Counted from the first letter of the stretch, positions 25,621-35,529 are shown. The stretch: DNA of 64,000 bases from JASHPR01 sp963729365 (GCA_963729365.1 CAVSNQ010000013.1:1116001-1180000), one strand, 5' to 3'. The notes: a model not told the origin generated them from the sequence alone. Made by a program: numbers and translations.

Positions 25621-26109
25621 TCAGTCGGCGGCCAGGTCACGCTCATACCAGGTGCCTGGCCGGCCGCCCGGCTCGGCCGGGCCAGCCGGGACGAACCCGG
25701 CTTTGGCCAGCACCTTCTGGGACGCGACGTTGTCATAGGTGGTCGCTGCTCTGAGCGTGCGCAGCCCGTACTGCGCAGCCGCGAGCCGACACAGTTCTTG
25801 CACGGTGGCGGTCGCCACGCCGCGACCCGCGACTTGCTCCGCGACCCGGTATCCGAGCTCGGCGGTGCCGTCCTCAAGATCGACCAGGTTGAACCGGCCG
25901 AGCACCGTGCCATCGTCGCCGACGAGCACGTGGAAGACGCAGGTGCCAGCCTCCTGCTCGGCCAGCAGCGCGTTGTGCCGCTCGGTGAAGTGGTCGAAGA
26001 ACTCATCGCCGCGGTCGGAGATAAAGGTGGCAAAGTAGGCGCGGTTCGCCAGTTCGAAGGCCAAGACCGCCGGGGCGTGGTCGGCGCGCAGGCGCTGCAA
26101 CTGGGGCAC
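25621..26109 (-). CDS. GNAT acetyltransferase
   Basis: 162 residues from a GTG at 26109. HVLVGDDGTVLGRFNLVDLE, AELGYRVAEQVAGRGVATAT (acetyl-CoA loop) and NVASQKVLAKAGFVPAG give a full GNAT fold. It is similar in type to ribosomal-protein-alanine acetyltransferases. Its substrate is unknown. A weak ribosome site makes the start uncertain. Confidence 0.82.
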   Translation of the reverse strand: MPQLQRLRADHAPAVLAFELANRAYFATFISDRGDEFFDHFTERHNALLAEQEAGTCVFHVLVGDDGTVLGRFNLVDLEDGTAELGYRVAEQVAGRGVATATVQELCRLAAAQYGLRTLRAATTYDNVASQKVLAKAGFVPAGPAEPGGRPGTWYERDLAAD

Positions 26110-26444
26110 AGGGCAACCCTACTCAGATGGTGCACGGCGGCCGCCTGAGTTTCCGGCCTGAGCCGCCGGAGGGCGACTCCCCCGTAAAACCGCTCCCTGA
26201 CACGCGACGGCTCCGTGCAGACCAAGGCCAGCTAGTCGCAGGCCGGGCCACGCATGGGGGCCGCGAGTCGCAACGAAATGGCCATTTGGTGTCCCTGCCC
26301 ACGGCCCGGCAACCGGTTGTGGCAATTCCTGTTGCTGCACGGTTTCGCGCCGCGGTTTTCTCTTGGAAACCACCGGTGCCCGGCGCTACGCGCTCGTCGG
26401 GAACGGCCTGACCGCGCAAGCCTGCCGGCTCCTAGGGCAGGGAA
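26110..26444. other. 335-bp intergenic gap
   Basis: Between two minus-strand genes. I see no supported gene, repeat or RNA. Confidence 0.4.
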
Positions 26445-27023
26445 CTACTCGATGTCATCGAGGAAGCTGAGCACGCGCTCTTTGAGCAGCCTCGCGGCAC
26501 CCTCATCGTAGGCGGGCAGGCTGCTGTCAGCGAACAGGTGCTGATCGCCGGGATACAGGAACAACTCTGCGCCTTCGACCGTCTTGACCAGATCGCGGGC
26601 GGCGTCGAGATCGCCCTCGGTGACGAAGAGCTCGTCGGATTCCATCCCATGGATCTGGACCGGGACGCCCTGCGGCCACGGCCTCCCGAACTCGGAAGGC
26701 GGGACGCAGGAATGAAACAGCAAGGCTCCCTTCGCCCCCGGCCGCGTCTGAGCCAGCATCTGCGCGGGCAGCACCCCAAGCGAGAACCCGGCGTAGACGG
26801 CCTCGTTCGGCAGGCCCTCGGCGGCGAGCCGACCGCGCTCGATGATCGTGTCGAAGCCGACCTCCTCGGCATGGCTGATGCCTTCGTCGAGGGTGTCAAA
26901 CGTCGCGCCGTCATAGAGATCGGGCACGGTGACATGATGCCCGGCGGCACGCAGCTGGTCGGCAAACTCGCGGACGCCGTCGGTGAGGCCCTGCGCGTGA
27001 TGGAACAAGATGAGGTCGGTCAT
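26445..27023 (-). CDS. Dienelactone hydrolase family protein
   Basis: 192 residues from the ATG at 27023, with GAGGAGCG upstream. The fold is that of dienelactone hydrolases: LILFHHAQGLTDGVREFAD, VTVPDLYDG, YAGFSLGVLPAQML with a Ser nucleophile in GFSLG where classic members have Cys, and the catalytic Asp and His in LFVTEGDLD and GDQHLFAD. It hydrolyses an ester or lactone in the cytoplasm; the substrate is unknown. Confidence 0.85.
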   Translation of the reverse strand: MTDLILFHHAQGLTDGVREFADQLRAAGHHVTVPDLYDGATFDTLDEGISHAEEVGFDTIIERGRLAAEGLPNEAVYAGFSLGVLPAQMLAQTRPGAKGALLFHSCVPPSEFGRPWPQGVPVQIHGMESDELFVTEGDLDAARDLVKTVEGAELFLYPGDQHLFADSSLPAYDEGAARLLKERVLSFLDDIE

Positions 27024-27182
27024 GGGCGCTCCTCGGTGTGCGAGTTCCGGAGGACGGGTCTGATGGAACGCACTGTAGCCACGGAGTCCGACAGCACCGC
27101 GGGCTGAACGGCCGGAGCCGCCCGGCCGGATCCGGGCGCCTCCGGGTGGCGCAGCCTGGGTGCGGTCATTAGGCTCCCCGGG

Positions 27183-28034
27183 GTGGTGACAGAGACCGAC
27201 TTCGAGTTCAGCGACGGCCGCACGCTGCATTTGTACGACACCGGCGTGAATGAAGACGGCACCCGCCTCGCTGTCTTCTGGCACCATGGCACGCCGAACA
27301 CCGGCGCGCCCCCCGAGCCGCTCTTCCCGGCCGCCGCGCGGCTCGGCATCCGTTGGGTGTCCTATGACCGGCCTGCTTACGGCCGGTCGACTCCGCGGCC
27401 AGGCCGGGACGTGGCCTCGGCGGCGGATGACGTCTCCCGCATCGCCGACGCGCTTGGCATCGGCGAGTTCGCGGTCATGGGCCATTCCGGCGGCGGAACG
27501 CACGCCCTGGCCTGCGGCGCGCTCCTGCCCGGGCGCGTCCGGGCCGTGGTCAGCGTGTCCGGGCTGGCCCCGTTGGGCGCCGAGGGACTGGACTGGTTTG
27601 CGGGCATGGCGCCATCCGGGGAAGCTGATCTGCGTGCCGCCGCGGCGGGGCGCGCGGCACTGGAGGACCACCTGGCGTCCGCCGAGTTTGACCCGGGGAT
27701 GTTCACCCCGGCCGATGAGGCCGCGCTCTCCGGCCCATGGTCCTGGCTGGCCTCCGTGGCCGGGCGGGCCATCGAGGGCGGCCCGGACGGGCAGGTCGAC
27801 GACGACCTAGCCTACGTCGCCCCGTGGGGATTCGACCCTGCGCGGATAACGTCTCCGGTCCTGCTGCTGCATGGCGGCCAGGACCGGATCGCGCCCAGCT
27901 CGCACGCCGATTGGCTCGCGCGCCACTGCCCCTCGGCACAGCTACGGCTGTGCCCGGACGACGGGCACATCTCGGTCCTGAATTCGGCGCCGGCTGCCTT
28001 GGACTGGCTCAGCGGGCACGCGGGCCGGAGCTGA
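27183..28034 (+). CDS. Alpha/beta hydrolase
   Basis: 283 residues from the GTG at 27183. Oxyanion segment FWHHGTPNTG, nucleophile elbow VMGHSGGGTHAL, acid in LHGGQDRIAP and catalytic His in CPDDGHISVLN are all present. The order fits the prolyl iminopeptidase/haloperoxidase-like class. It converges with lspA 39 bases away. The substrate cannot be told. Confidence 0.88.
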   Translation: MVTETDFEFSDGRTLHLYDTGVNEDGTRLAVFWHHGTPNTGAPPEPLFPAAARLGIRWVSYDRPAYGRSTPRPGRDVASAADDVSRIADALGIGEFAVMGHSGGGTHALACGALLPGRVRAVVSVSGLAPLGAEGLDWFAGMAPSGEADLRAAAAGRAALEDHLASAEFDPGMFTPADEAALSGPWSWLASVAGRAIEGGPDGQVDDDLAYVAPWGFDPARITSPVLLLHGGQDRIAPSSHADWLARHCPSAQLRLCPDDGHISVLNSAPAALDWLSGHAGRS

Positions 28035-28072
28035 GCCGCGGTCAGGCTTTCCGCGAAGAGCCCGGCTCGCCG

Positions 28073-28579
28073 CTAGCGCCCGGCAGCCACGCTGACCGTC
28101 TCGCCGTCCGGACGCCCGCGAACGGCGGCCAGAACTAGCAGCGCCACGCCCACGGTGACCGCCGAGTCCGCGATGTTGAACGTCTCAGGAAAATACGGCA
28201 GCTTGATCCAGTCGATCACGAAGCCACGCATCGGACCGGGTGAGCGGAAGAGCCGGTCCACCAGGTTGCCAGCCGCGCCGCCAAGAAGCAGGCCCAGGGC
28301 GACGGTCCACGGCCAGCTGCGCAATCTTCCGGAGGCACGGAGGATCGCGACGAGCACTCCCGCCGCGATCAGCGCGTATATCGCCGTGAACGAAGGCCCG
28401 AAGCCAAAGGCAGCACCCGCATTGCGGTACAGCTGCAGCGTGATCAACCCGCCGAGCATCGTCACCGGCGGGCGGCCGGACAGCGAGGCCACGGCCAGGA
28501 TCTTAGAGGCCACGTCGAGCGCGCACACGGCGAAGCCGAGCACCAACGCCACTATCGCGTACCGCTTGGACCTGATCAC
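28073..28579 (-). CDS. lspA: Lipoprotein signal peptidase
   Basis: 168 residues from the GTG at 28579, with GGGAGG six bases upstream. It has four transmembrane segments. Catalytic aspartates are in GNLVDRLFR and NIADSAVTVG, and the NAGAAFGF motif is present. The enzyme cuts the signal peptide of prolipoproteins after lipidation of the +1 Cys in the inner membrane. The long open frame upstream (to 29386) is a shadow of the methyltransferase. Confidence 0.92.
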   Translation of the reverse strand: MIRSKRYAIVALVLGFAVCALDVASKILAVASLSGRPPVTMLGGLITLQLYRNAGAAFGFGPSFTAIYALIAAGVLVAILRASGRLRSWPWTVALGLLLGGAAGNLVDRLFRSPGPMRGFVIDWIKLPYFPETFNIADSAVTVGVALLVLAAVRGRPDGETVSVAAGR

Positions 28580-28756
28580 GCGAGCCTCCCTCGCCGGCCA
28601 CGTGTCGTGATAGTAGCTGGCTTCGCCGGGTCCGCAGATAGCTGTCGGGAGCCCGTCGCCGACGGCACCGGCGGTTGCGGCTGAGCCACCGCACGTCGGC
28701 CGCATCCGGAGCTGATGGCCTGCGCGGTCGCCCGAATGCGGGCAGAATGGATTATC

Positions 28757-29641
28757 GTGACTGATGCCCCGGATCGCTGGCACCGGTGGCTGATCGATGT
28801 GCGGTTCGGCGGCGACGCCGCCGCCCGGCAGCAGGATCTCACGAAGTTCCTGTATCCGGTCCGTGACGTGGTGCTCGACAAGGCCAAGCTGCGGCCCGAC
28901 GACACGCTCCTCGACGTCGGCGCTGGCGACGGGCTCATTGCCCTCGGCGCGCTGGAGCGGCTCGGCCCGGCAGGCCAGGTGGTCTTCTCTGACATCTCGC
29001 AGGACCTGCTCGATCACTGCCGCAAGGCCACCGCAGCCGAAGGGCTGCTTGATCGGTGCCGGTTCGTCCACGCCCCGGCCGACTCGCTGAACGGCGTGCC
29101 CGATGCCTCGGTCGACGTGGTCACCACGAGGTCGGTGCTGATCTATGTGAAGGACAAGGCGGCCGCCCTTCGGGAGTTCTACCGGGTGCTCAGGCCCGGC
29201 GGCCGGGTCAGCCTGTCCGAGCCGATCAACGTGCTGATGTCCCCCTGCGACCCTGAACAGTTCTTCGGCTATGACGTGAGCCCGGTCAAGGCCACGGCGG
29301 CGAAGGTGGTTGCTCTGTACGAGTCCATTCAGCCGCCCGGCGTTGATCCCATGCTCGATTTCGACGACCGTGACCTGGTAAGCCACGCCGTAGATGCGGG
29401 GTTCCCGGCGGTCGACCTGGAATTGCGCGTCAGCGTCAACGCGGCGAAGCAGCCCGTCCCCTGGGAACGGTTCCTGCGCATGTCCGGCAACCCGCTCATG
29501 CCACCCCTGGCGGAAGCCATGGGCCAGGTGCTCAGCCCGGACGAGTTCACCGAGTTCACCGAGTATCTCAGGCCGCTCGTCGAGGCTGGCGCCGGACGCG
29601 AGCGCTTGGCCATCGCCTACCTGACCGCGGTCAAGGCGTAG
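28757..29641 (+). CDS. Class I SAM-dependent methyltransferase
   Basis: 294 residues from the GTG at 28757; ATGs at 28736 and 28715 would add 7 or 14. SAM-binding motif I is LLDVGAGDGLIALGAL, followed by VVFSDIS and DVVTTRSVLIYV, and FYRVLRPGGRVSLSEP is the post-motif strand. The C-terminal third is a separate helical cap. It resembles small-molecule methyltransferases of the UbiE type. The acceptor is unknown. Confidence 0.85.
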   Translation: MTDAPDRWHRWLIDVRFGGDAAARQQDLTKFLYPVRDVVLDKAKLRPDDTLLDVGAGDGLIALGALERLGPAGQVVFSDISQDLLDHCRKATAAEGLLDRCRFVHAPADSLNGVPDASVDVVTTRSVLIYVKDKAAALREFYRVLRPGGRVSLSEPINVLMSPCDPEQFFGYDVSPVKATAAKVVALYESIQPPGVDPMLDFDDRDLVSHAVDAGFPAVDLELRVSVNAAKQPVPWERFLRMSGNPLMPPLAEAMGQVLSPDEFTEFTEYLRPLVEAGAGRERLAIAYLTAVKA

Positions 29642-29792
29642 CCAGGGCGCTCGGGTCGTGGACCGGGCGCTCAGGCCGGCGCCAGCTTGGCACGAGCGTC
29701 CACATCATCACGTTCCTGCTGTTCTCGCTGATCGTGTTTCAGCCGCGCCGCCTCCGCTCGGCAACCGCGCGGCTAGGGCGTGTTTTACACCC

Positions 29793-30287
29793 CTATCCGG
29801 CGTACGTCGCGCCGGTAAATACGACCAGCCGCTTTCCCCAGCGCCGCCGCAGGCGGTGCAGCGGGTCCAGGTGCAGCACCTGGGCCAGGGCCGCGGACTC
29901 CTGCCGGCCGGTGGCCAGGATCACCTCGTCATAGTCGTGCCCGCGGGTCTCGGACCGCACCGCCTTCATGAGGTCCTCGTCGCTGATGACACCGCTCGCC
30001 TGGCAGCCGATCGCCGTCAGGTGCTGCACGGCCAGGTTCATCCGGTGCTCGGCCTCGGAACTCACGTCGTGGTCCGGGGTGGGCGCCACGGGGAACTTTC
30101 CGACCTGGGCACCGAGGAGGAGTTCCATGGCCGGCAGCTTGGCCTGGCGCGTACTGACCAGGGACAGCACCACCACCTCGCACGGTTCCCGCTCCCGGCG
30201 GGCGACGAGGTAGTTGATCGGCTCCTGGTCAAGCGCCTCGTCGAGGGCGAGCAAGTCCATGTCCAGTACGAGCAGATAGCGCCGCAT
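29793..30287 (-). CDS. Universal-stress-like protein
   Basis: 164 residues starting MRRYLLVLDMDLLALDEAL at the ATG at 30287. The alternating strand-helix pattern and YDEVILATGRQ near the C-terminus, with a following LHRLRRRWGKRLVVF strand, resemble the UspA fold seen in actinomycete DUF-type stress proteins. The nucleotide motif GxxGxxxxG is not complete, so ATP binding is uncertain. Confidence 0.6.
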   Translation of the reverse strand: MRRYLLVLDMDLLALDEALDQEPINYLVARREREPCEVVVLSLVSTRQAKLPAMELLLGAQVGKFPVAPTPDHDVSSEAEHRMNLAVQHLTAIGCQASGVISDEDLMKAVRSETRGHDYDEVILATGRQESAALAQVLHLDPLHRLRRRWGKRLVVFTGATYAG

Positions 30288-30501
30288 GCCGATCACTTCC
30301 CTCGGAGCCAAACTCAGCCTATGTCTCACTATCCGGCGTGGCCGCCAGAAGCCTATGCGGCGGTCCGGCGTGGCCAGGCCCGAGGCGACGGGCCCGGCCG
30401 GCAGCGCCGGGGCATGGGCGTGGTGACGGTGGCGACCTGCCCGTTCCCGGACGAACCCTGGTCAGCGATCCGCGCTCGGACGACCGGACCGGACCGGACG
30501 G

Positions 30502-31707
30502 TCAGCCGACGATCAGGGAGTCCGAGTTCGGCCCCGGCCTGATCGCCGCGACGGCCAGCCGGGTCGCGCCGGGGCGCCACGACGTCACCTGGACCTTGGT
30601 CGTGAAGCTCAGCTCCGCGATCAGGCTGTCGCCGCCGGCGGGCCACCCGAAGCCGACCAGGGCATCGCTGCTGGCCCAGGTCCCAGGCACGACGGTCAGG
30701 CGGCCGCTGGCCACCGACGCCACCTGGAGCTGCATGGCCAGTGCCCCGTCATCTCCGCCGTTGTAGAAGCTCACCTCGAGGGCGAGGTAGTCCCCGTCGG
30801 GACTGAACGCGGCGTTGGCGGCCGAGCTCGCCCCGGGCAGCTCGACCGTGGTGTGCCGGCCCGTCGCCAGGTCCAGCACCTGGACGCGGCAGACCGGGTC
30901 GCATTCCGGTGCCCAGGCGATCTCGCTCGCGCTCGCCGCGATCACTCCATCGAAGGTACGTCCGGGCTCCGAGTCGGCCGGATCCCACAGCGTGTACCCC
31001 GCCGCTCCCGGCCGCGGGAGAACGGGGGCCAGCAGCAGGCCCTGGCCGGTCGCCTGGTCGATCGCGTACCCGGCGGGCAGCTTGAGCTGCGGCCCGAGCG
31101 GCGCACCGGTGACGCTGACCTCCCGCGCCAGGGCGGCCGCGGCGGACGTCTGTGCGTCCGGCGGGTAGCTGGTCAGCCACACGGTGCCGGGAGTCGCGCC
31201 CGGGGCGACCGCGTCAGCCAGTCCGACCTCGGTCACGGACTGCGCGCGGTAGCCGAGGAAGTAGACCGGCCGCGGCACCCCGGCGCAGCCGCCGCAGCCC
31301 GGCTGGGCACCGGAACCGGCCTGGACCGCCCAGCCCCCGGCCATGGCCGTGAACTGGTAGCCGGAGCTGTCACGCGGCAGGCCGCCGATCGGCTTCACGC
31401 GGCCCGTGGCCGGCCAGAACCAGGCGGGCTGCTCCCCCGCGACTGGCAGCCGGAGACCGCTCACCCAGGGCAAGATCGGCCCGCCGACCCCGTCGGCCTC
31501 GGCCGGCTGGCCGGCCGCGGACCCGGCCGGGCCTGGGCTCGCCGGACTCGTGGTGGCGGCCCGGGCCGGCTTCGCCGGGGCGTGCCCCGGCCGGGGCAGG
31601 TGCGCGGCGATGACGCCGGCCGCCACCAGCAGCGCGGCGATCGCGGCCAGGCGGCGCGGCCAGGGGCGGGGCGGACGGTCGTCGCCCTGGCCGAGGATGT
31701 CGCGCAT
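30502..31707 (-). CDS. Membrane-anchored beta-propeller-like protein
   Basis: 401 residues. A short basic N-terminus (RPPRPWPRR) precedes one transmembrane helix (LAAIAALLVAAGVIAAHL), giving a type II topology. The outside part has WD40/TolB-like strand repeats such as VQVLDLATGRHTTVELPG and AAFSPDGDYLALEVSFY. Such proteins are scaffolds or ligand sensors at the cell surface. Substrate and partners are unknown. Confidence 0.65.
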   Translation of the reverse strand: MRDILGQGDDRPPRPWPRRLAAIAALLVAAGVIAAHLPRPGHAPAKPARAATTSPASPGPAGSAAGQPAEADGVGGPILPWVSGLRLPVAGEQPAWFWPATGRVKPIGGLPRDSSGYQFTAMAGGWAVQAGSGAQPGCGGCAGVPRPVYFLGYRAQSVTEVGLADAVAPGATPGTVWLTSYPPDAQTSAAAALAREVSVTGAPLGPQLKLPAGYAIDQATGQGLLLAPVLPRPGAAGYTLWDPADSEPGRTFDGVIAASASEIAWAPECDPVCRVQVLDLATGRHTTVELPGASSAANAAFSPDGDYLALEVSFYNGGDDGALAMQLQVASVASGRLTVVPGTWASSDALVGFGWPAGGDSLIAELSFTTKVQVTSWRPGATRLAVAAIRPGPNSDSLIVG

Positions 31708-31722
31708 GGTCGCACCGCCCCG

Positions 31723-32277
31723 CTAGGCCAGGTGGGCCAGGGAGGCGACGTCGACCACATCCAGATTGCGGAACGTCGTGATGGCACCCGAGGGGACGCC
31801 CTTCTCGAGCAGCCCGGGTGGCAGCCCGTCCTCGCCGAGCAGCGTGCGCAGCAGATCCGTCGTGACGCCGCCGTGAGTGATGGCCGCCACCGGGCCAGGC
31901 TCGGCGGCCAGATCGAGAAGGAAGCCGCGCAGCCGCTCGCCCGCCTGACGCGAGGAGTCGCCCCGGCCGGGCACGAAGTCCCGGTCCAGCACCGAGCGGT
32001 CCCACTCGGCCAGGAATTCCTCGAAGGTCTGGCCGGCGTCCCAGTTCACGCGCTCGCGCAGCCGGACGTCACGGTGGAGGCGGAGGCGGGCCGCCGCGGC
32101 GATGTGCTCCGCAGTCTCCACGGCCCGCCGTTGCGGGCTGCTGTACACGGCGTTCAGGCCGCAGCCATACAGCCACTGCGCGGTGCGGCCCGCCTGCCGC
32201 CGCCCGGCGTCCGTCAGCCCGGGATCGCCCGGGCCGGGCTCGGACTCCCCATGCTGCACCAGCAAGATCAAGGTCAT
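31723..32277 (-). CDS. Histidine phosphatase family protein
   Basis: 184 residues from the ATG at 32277 with GGAAGGAA upstream. LILLVQHGESEPG is the catalytic motif, where the Arg of RHG is Gln. The other conserved parts are LTDAGRRQA, VYSSPQRRAVETA with the second Arg, ERVNWDAGQTFE and ITHGGVTTDLL with the second His. Most phosphoglycerate-mutase-like phosphatases need that first Arg to bind phosphate, so activity may be altered. Confidence 0.82.
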   Translation of the reverse strand: MTLILLVQHGESEPGPGDPGLTDAGRRQAGRTAQWLYGCGLNAVYSSPQRRAVETAEHIAAAARLRLHRDVRLRERVNWDAGQTFEEFLAEWDRSVLDRDFVPGRGDSSRQAGERLRGFLLDLAAEPGPVAAITHGGVTTDLLRTLLGEDGLPPGLLEKGVPSGAITTFRNLDVVDVASLAHLA

Positions 32278-32495
32278 ACGCCAGTTCCTTCCGCGGCTGG
32301 CGATCTCCCGCGATCTCGAATTCTCCTCTCCCAGCGCGGTCCTGGCCAGACTGGCCACCGCGCCGAACTGCGCGGGCGTGTCCGGCTAAACCACTACGTC
32401 GACCTCATCATCCAATTTTCCTGATTGGGGTAGGGTTGCGGCTGGAACTGGGCCCGGGGGACGCCCTGGCCCGAGGCCTGCGGAGGTAGCCACCG

Positions 32496-34115
32496 GTGAG
32501 CGGAACGTTGGTGAAGTCGTCCGCCGGCGCTCCGCACGACTTTGCCGCGCGGTGGCGATGGCGCCTCCTGCCCCGCACCCCGGCCGGCCTGGTCATCACC
32601 GCGGCCACCGTGCTGGCCCTGGGCCTGCGCCTGTACCAGATCCTGCGTCCTGGCGTCCTGCTCGGCGTGGCCTGGTACGACGACGGGGTGTACTTCGCCA
32701 GCGCTCTGCGCCTGGCCGATGGCGTGCTGCCGTACCGTGACTTCTTCTTCGCGCAGCCGCCGGGAATCACTCTCGTGCTCACCCCGGTCGCGCTGCTGGC
32801 GAAGGTCATCGGCACCGCCAAGGGAATGGCCCTCGCCCGGATCCTGACCCTCCTGGCCAGCACGGCCTGCGTGGTCCTCGGCGGTCTGCTGGTGCGCCAC
32901 CGCGGGCTGCTGGCCGTGATCGTGACCTCGGGGCTGCTCGCGGTCTATCCGGCCAGCGTGACCACCAGCCGCACGATCTTCCTCGAGCCGTGGGTCGCGC
33001 TGTTCTGCCTGGCCGGAGCCCTGGCGGTGTTCGACCGGGATCAGATAGCCGGCGGCTGGCGGCTGCTGGCGGGCGGCGTGATCTTCGGCTTCGCCGGCGC
33101 CGTCGAGTCGTGGGCGATCATCCCGGTGCTGGTCGTGGTCGTGCTGGCCCTGCCCAGGCCCAGGAAGGCCGGGACCTTCGTGGCCGGGCTGGCGGCGGGC
33201 TTCCTGGTCCCGGTCCTGCCGTTCGCGGCCCTGGATCCGCGCCGGTTCTACGAGAGCGTGATCATCGCCCAGCTGGTCAGGTACGGGCAGACGCGGGTGC
33301 CGGTCTGGACCCGGCTGCAGGAAATGACCGGGCTGAATTACCTGGCGCACGCCGGGCACCTGACCCTGGTGCTCGCGAGCCTGGTCCTGGTCGCTTTCGT
33401 GGTGGCCGCGGTCATCGGCGCGTCCTTGATCACCCGCCGCCTGCCGCCGCCGCTCGAGTGGTTCGGCGTGGGCACCACGGCGCTGGTCGTCGTCGCGTTC
33501 ATGTGGCCTCCGGGCTTTTTCTTCCACTTCCCGGCGTTCCTGGCGCCGTTCCTCGCCCTGGCCATAGCTCTGCCCGCGTCCAGGCTGCTGACCGCCGCCC
33601 AGCCGTTCGCGGACCGGGTCGGGGCTGGCCGCTGGCCGCAGTGGACCGCCGCGAGCCTGGCCTGCCTGGCCATCGGGGTGTTCGCCATCATCCAGGGCGG
33701 CTCGGAGACGTCCCTGTCCCCCAGGGTGGGCCCCCGGGCCATCGCCGCCGTCCAGCGGACGGTCCCGCCCGGGGCGTGCGTGCTGACCGACCAGGCGTCG
33801 TTCACCATCGCCGCCAACCGGTTCTTCTCCGGCGTACCCGGGTGCCCGCTGATGATCGACGCGCTGGCCACCGACTATGCGCTCAGCCCGGGCCGGGACG
33901 GGCTCAACGGCGCTGGCCGGGTACCGGCGGTCGCGGCGATCATGCGTAACGCGTTCGATCATGCCCAGTACGTCTGGCTGGCCGGCCTGTACAACCGCAG
34001 GCGCATCGCCTGGACCCCCGCGCTGAGGGCCTATTTCCAGCACAACTTCGTCAGGGTGCTGGTCGACAGCAAGGGTGACGCGCTCTGGGTACGCAAGGGG
34101 CTGCGGGCGCGCTGA
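32496..34115 (+). CDS. Multi-pass membrane glycosyltransferase
   Basis: 539 residues from the GTG at 32496, with GGAGG nine bases upstream. It has about ten hydrophobic segments and a first outside loop with GVAWYDDGVYFASALRL, the acidic pair typical of GT-C enzymes that take sugar from polyprenyl phosphate. A PYRDFFFAQPPGITLVL segment fits the PMT/ArnT-like class. It probably glycosylates an envelope component. Two further proteins of related type sit at 45076-48322. Confidence 0.78.
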   Translation: MSGTLVKSSAGAPHDFAARWRWRLLPRTPAGLVITAATVLALGLRLYQILRPGVLLGVAWYDDGVYFASALRLADGVLPYRDFFFAQPPGITLVLTPVALLAKVIGTAKGMALARILTLLASTACVVLGGLLVRHRGLLAVIVTSGLLAVYPASVTTSRTIFLEPWVALFCLAGALAVFDRDQIAGGWRLLAGGVIFGFAGAVESWAIIPVLVVVVLALPRPRKAGTFVAGLAAGFLVPVLPFAALDPRRFYESVIIAQLVRYGQTRVPVWTRLQEMTGLNYLAHAGHLTLVLASLVLVAFVVAAVIGASLITRRLPPPLEWFGVGTTALVVVAFMWPPGFFFHFPAFLAPFLALAIALPASRLLTAAQPFADRVGAGRWPQWTAASLACLAIGVFAIIQGGSETSLSPRVGPRAIAAVQRTVPPGACVLTDQASFTIAANRFFSGVPGCPLMIDALATDYALSPGRDGLNGAGRVPAVAAIMRNAFDHAQYVWLAGLYNRRRIAWTPALRAYFQHNFVRVLVDSKGDALWVRKGLRAR

Positions 34116-34290
34116 GGTGGCGGCCCGGCATCATCGTGGTGGGTGACCGGTGCCTGCGGCCGCTTCATCCGCGTGCCCGCCGCCACGCTACTATCGCGGG
34201 CATGAGCTTCCCTTGACTGTGAGCTGACCGCGCCCGCGGCCCTCCGTCCTCGTCTGGCCAAGCCGGTGAGACGAGAACGGAGGAAAGTTC

Positions 34291-35511
34291 GTGCCGTTGA
34301 AGGTGGGCCGGGCCAGGCCGATCCTGGCCGGCCCGGCGGTGATCGCTGCCGCGCTCGCAGTGGAGCTGGTCGATGAACTGGCGGGCGGGGCCAGGAGTGC
34401 CGCGCTGCCGCTGATCCGCCGGGATCTGGCCCTGAGCTACGGTCAGATCGGCCTGCTGGAATCGGTGCCGCTGCTGCTGGGGAGCCTGCTGGAGTTCCCG
34501 CTCGGGATCCTGGCCGGCCATGGCCGCAGGCGCCGCCTGGCGGTCCTGCTGGGCGGGCTGGTGTTCATCCTCTCGCTGGCCGGCGCCGCGGCCGCGCGCT
34601 CGTTCGCCGGCCTGCTGGTCGTGTTCGTGGTGTTCTTCCCGGCGTCGGGGGCGTTCGTCAGCCTGACCCAGTCCGGCCTGATGGACGCCGATCCCGGCCG
34701 CCGCGAGCAGCACATGGCGCGCTGGGAGCTGGCCGGGTCGGCGGGCTCGGTGGCCGGGCCGGTCGTGCTGATCGCCGTGCTCGCGGCCGGGGGCGGCTGG
34801 CGGTCGGCGTACCTGGTGCTCGCCCTGGCCGCGGCGGTGGCCTGGCTGGGCGTGGCCAGGAACCCGCCGGTCCCGGCGCCAGCCGACGGGCCCGGTAACC
34901 CGGGCGCCGCCCATCATGACCGGCCCGGCGGCCTCGCCGCCGCTCGCCGGGCCAGGACCGCGCTGCGGCAGCCCGGGGTGGCCCGCTGGCTCGTCCTGCT
35001 GCAGGTCAGCGACCTGCTGCTGGACGTTTTCACCGGGTTCCTGGCCCTGTACCTGGTGGCTGTGGCTCAGGCCACGCCCGCGCAGGCGGCGCTGGGCGTG
35101 GCGGTCAGGCTCGGGGCCGGGCTGGCCGGGGATGCCGCGCTCATCCGCGCGCTGCATCACGCCCCGGGGCTGACCCTGCTGCGGGCCAGCGCCGCGGTGG
35201 CCGCCGTGGTGTTCCCGGCGTTCCTGCTCGTGCCTGGCCTGGTGCCCAAGCTGCTGCTGCTCGGCTGCCTGAGCATGGTCACGGCCCCGTGGTATCCCGT
35301 GCTGCAGGCCAAGTTGTACGGCAGCCTGCCGGACGAGAGCGGGGTCGTGGTGTCGCTGTCGAGCGCCGCCGGCCTGCTCGGCGGGGCGGCGCCGCTGGCC
35401 GTCGGGTTCCTCGCCCAGCGGTTCGGTGTCGCCTGGGCCCTGGCCGGCCTGGCCGTCGCCCCGCCGGTGCTGCTCGCTGCGCTGTGGCGATCGAGCGGGC
35501 GCTCCGGATGA
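34291..35511 (+). CDS. MFS transporter
   Basis: 406 residues from the GTG at 34291 with GGAGG upstream. Twelve hydrophobic helices are apparent, with the loop 2-3 motif GILAGHGRRRRLAVL and an acidic helix 1 (VELVDEL). The central loop is long and hydrophilic. It may import or export a small solute by proton coupling. It ends at a strong terminator. Confidence 0.82.
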   Translation: MPLKVGRARPILAGPAVIAAALAVELVDELAGGARSAALPLIRRDLALSYGQIGLLESVPLLLGSLLEFPLGILAGHGRRRRLAVLLGGLVFILSLAGAAAARSFAGLLVVFVVFFPASGAFVSLTQSGLMDADPGRREQHMARWELAGSAGSVAGPVVLIAVLAAGGGWRSAYLVLALAAAVAWLGVARNPPVPAPADGPGNPGAAHHDRPGGLAAARRARTALRQPGVARWLVLLQVSDLLLDVFTGFLALYLVAVAQATPAQAALGVAVRLGAGLAGDAALIRALHHAPGLTLLRASAAVAAVVFPAFLLVPGLVPKLLLLGCLSMVTAPWYPVLQAKLYGSLPDESGVVVSLSSAAGLLGGAAPLAVGFLAQRFGVAWALAGLAVAPPVLLAALWRSSGRSG

Positions 35512-35529
35512 CAGGCCGCGCAACGTGGC

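Noticed and set aside
28073..29386. 437-residue lspA open frame
   Set aside because: The extra N-terminus is antisense to the methyltransferase; the GTG at 28579 with GGGAGG gives a normal-length LspA.
29658..32424. Long plus-strand open frames across the stress-like, propeller and phosphatase genes
   Set aside because: They are antisense to well-supported genes, have skewed Arg/Gly/Pro composition and no family motifs.
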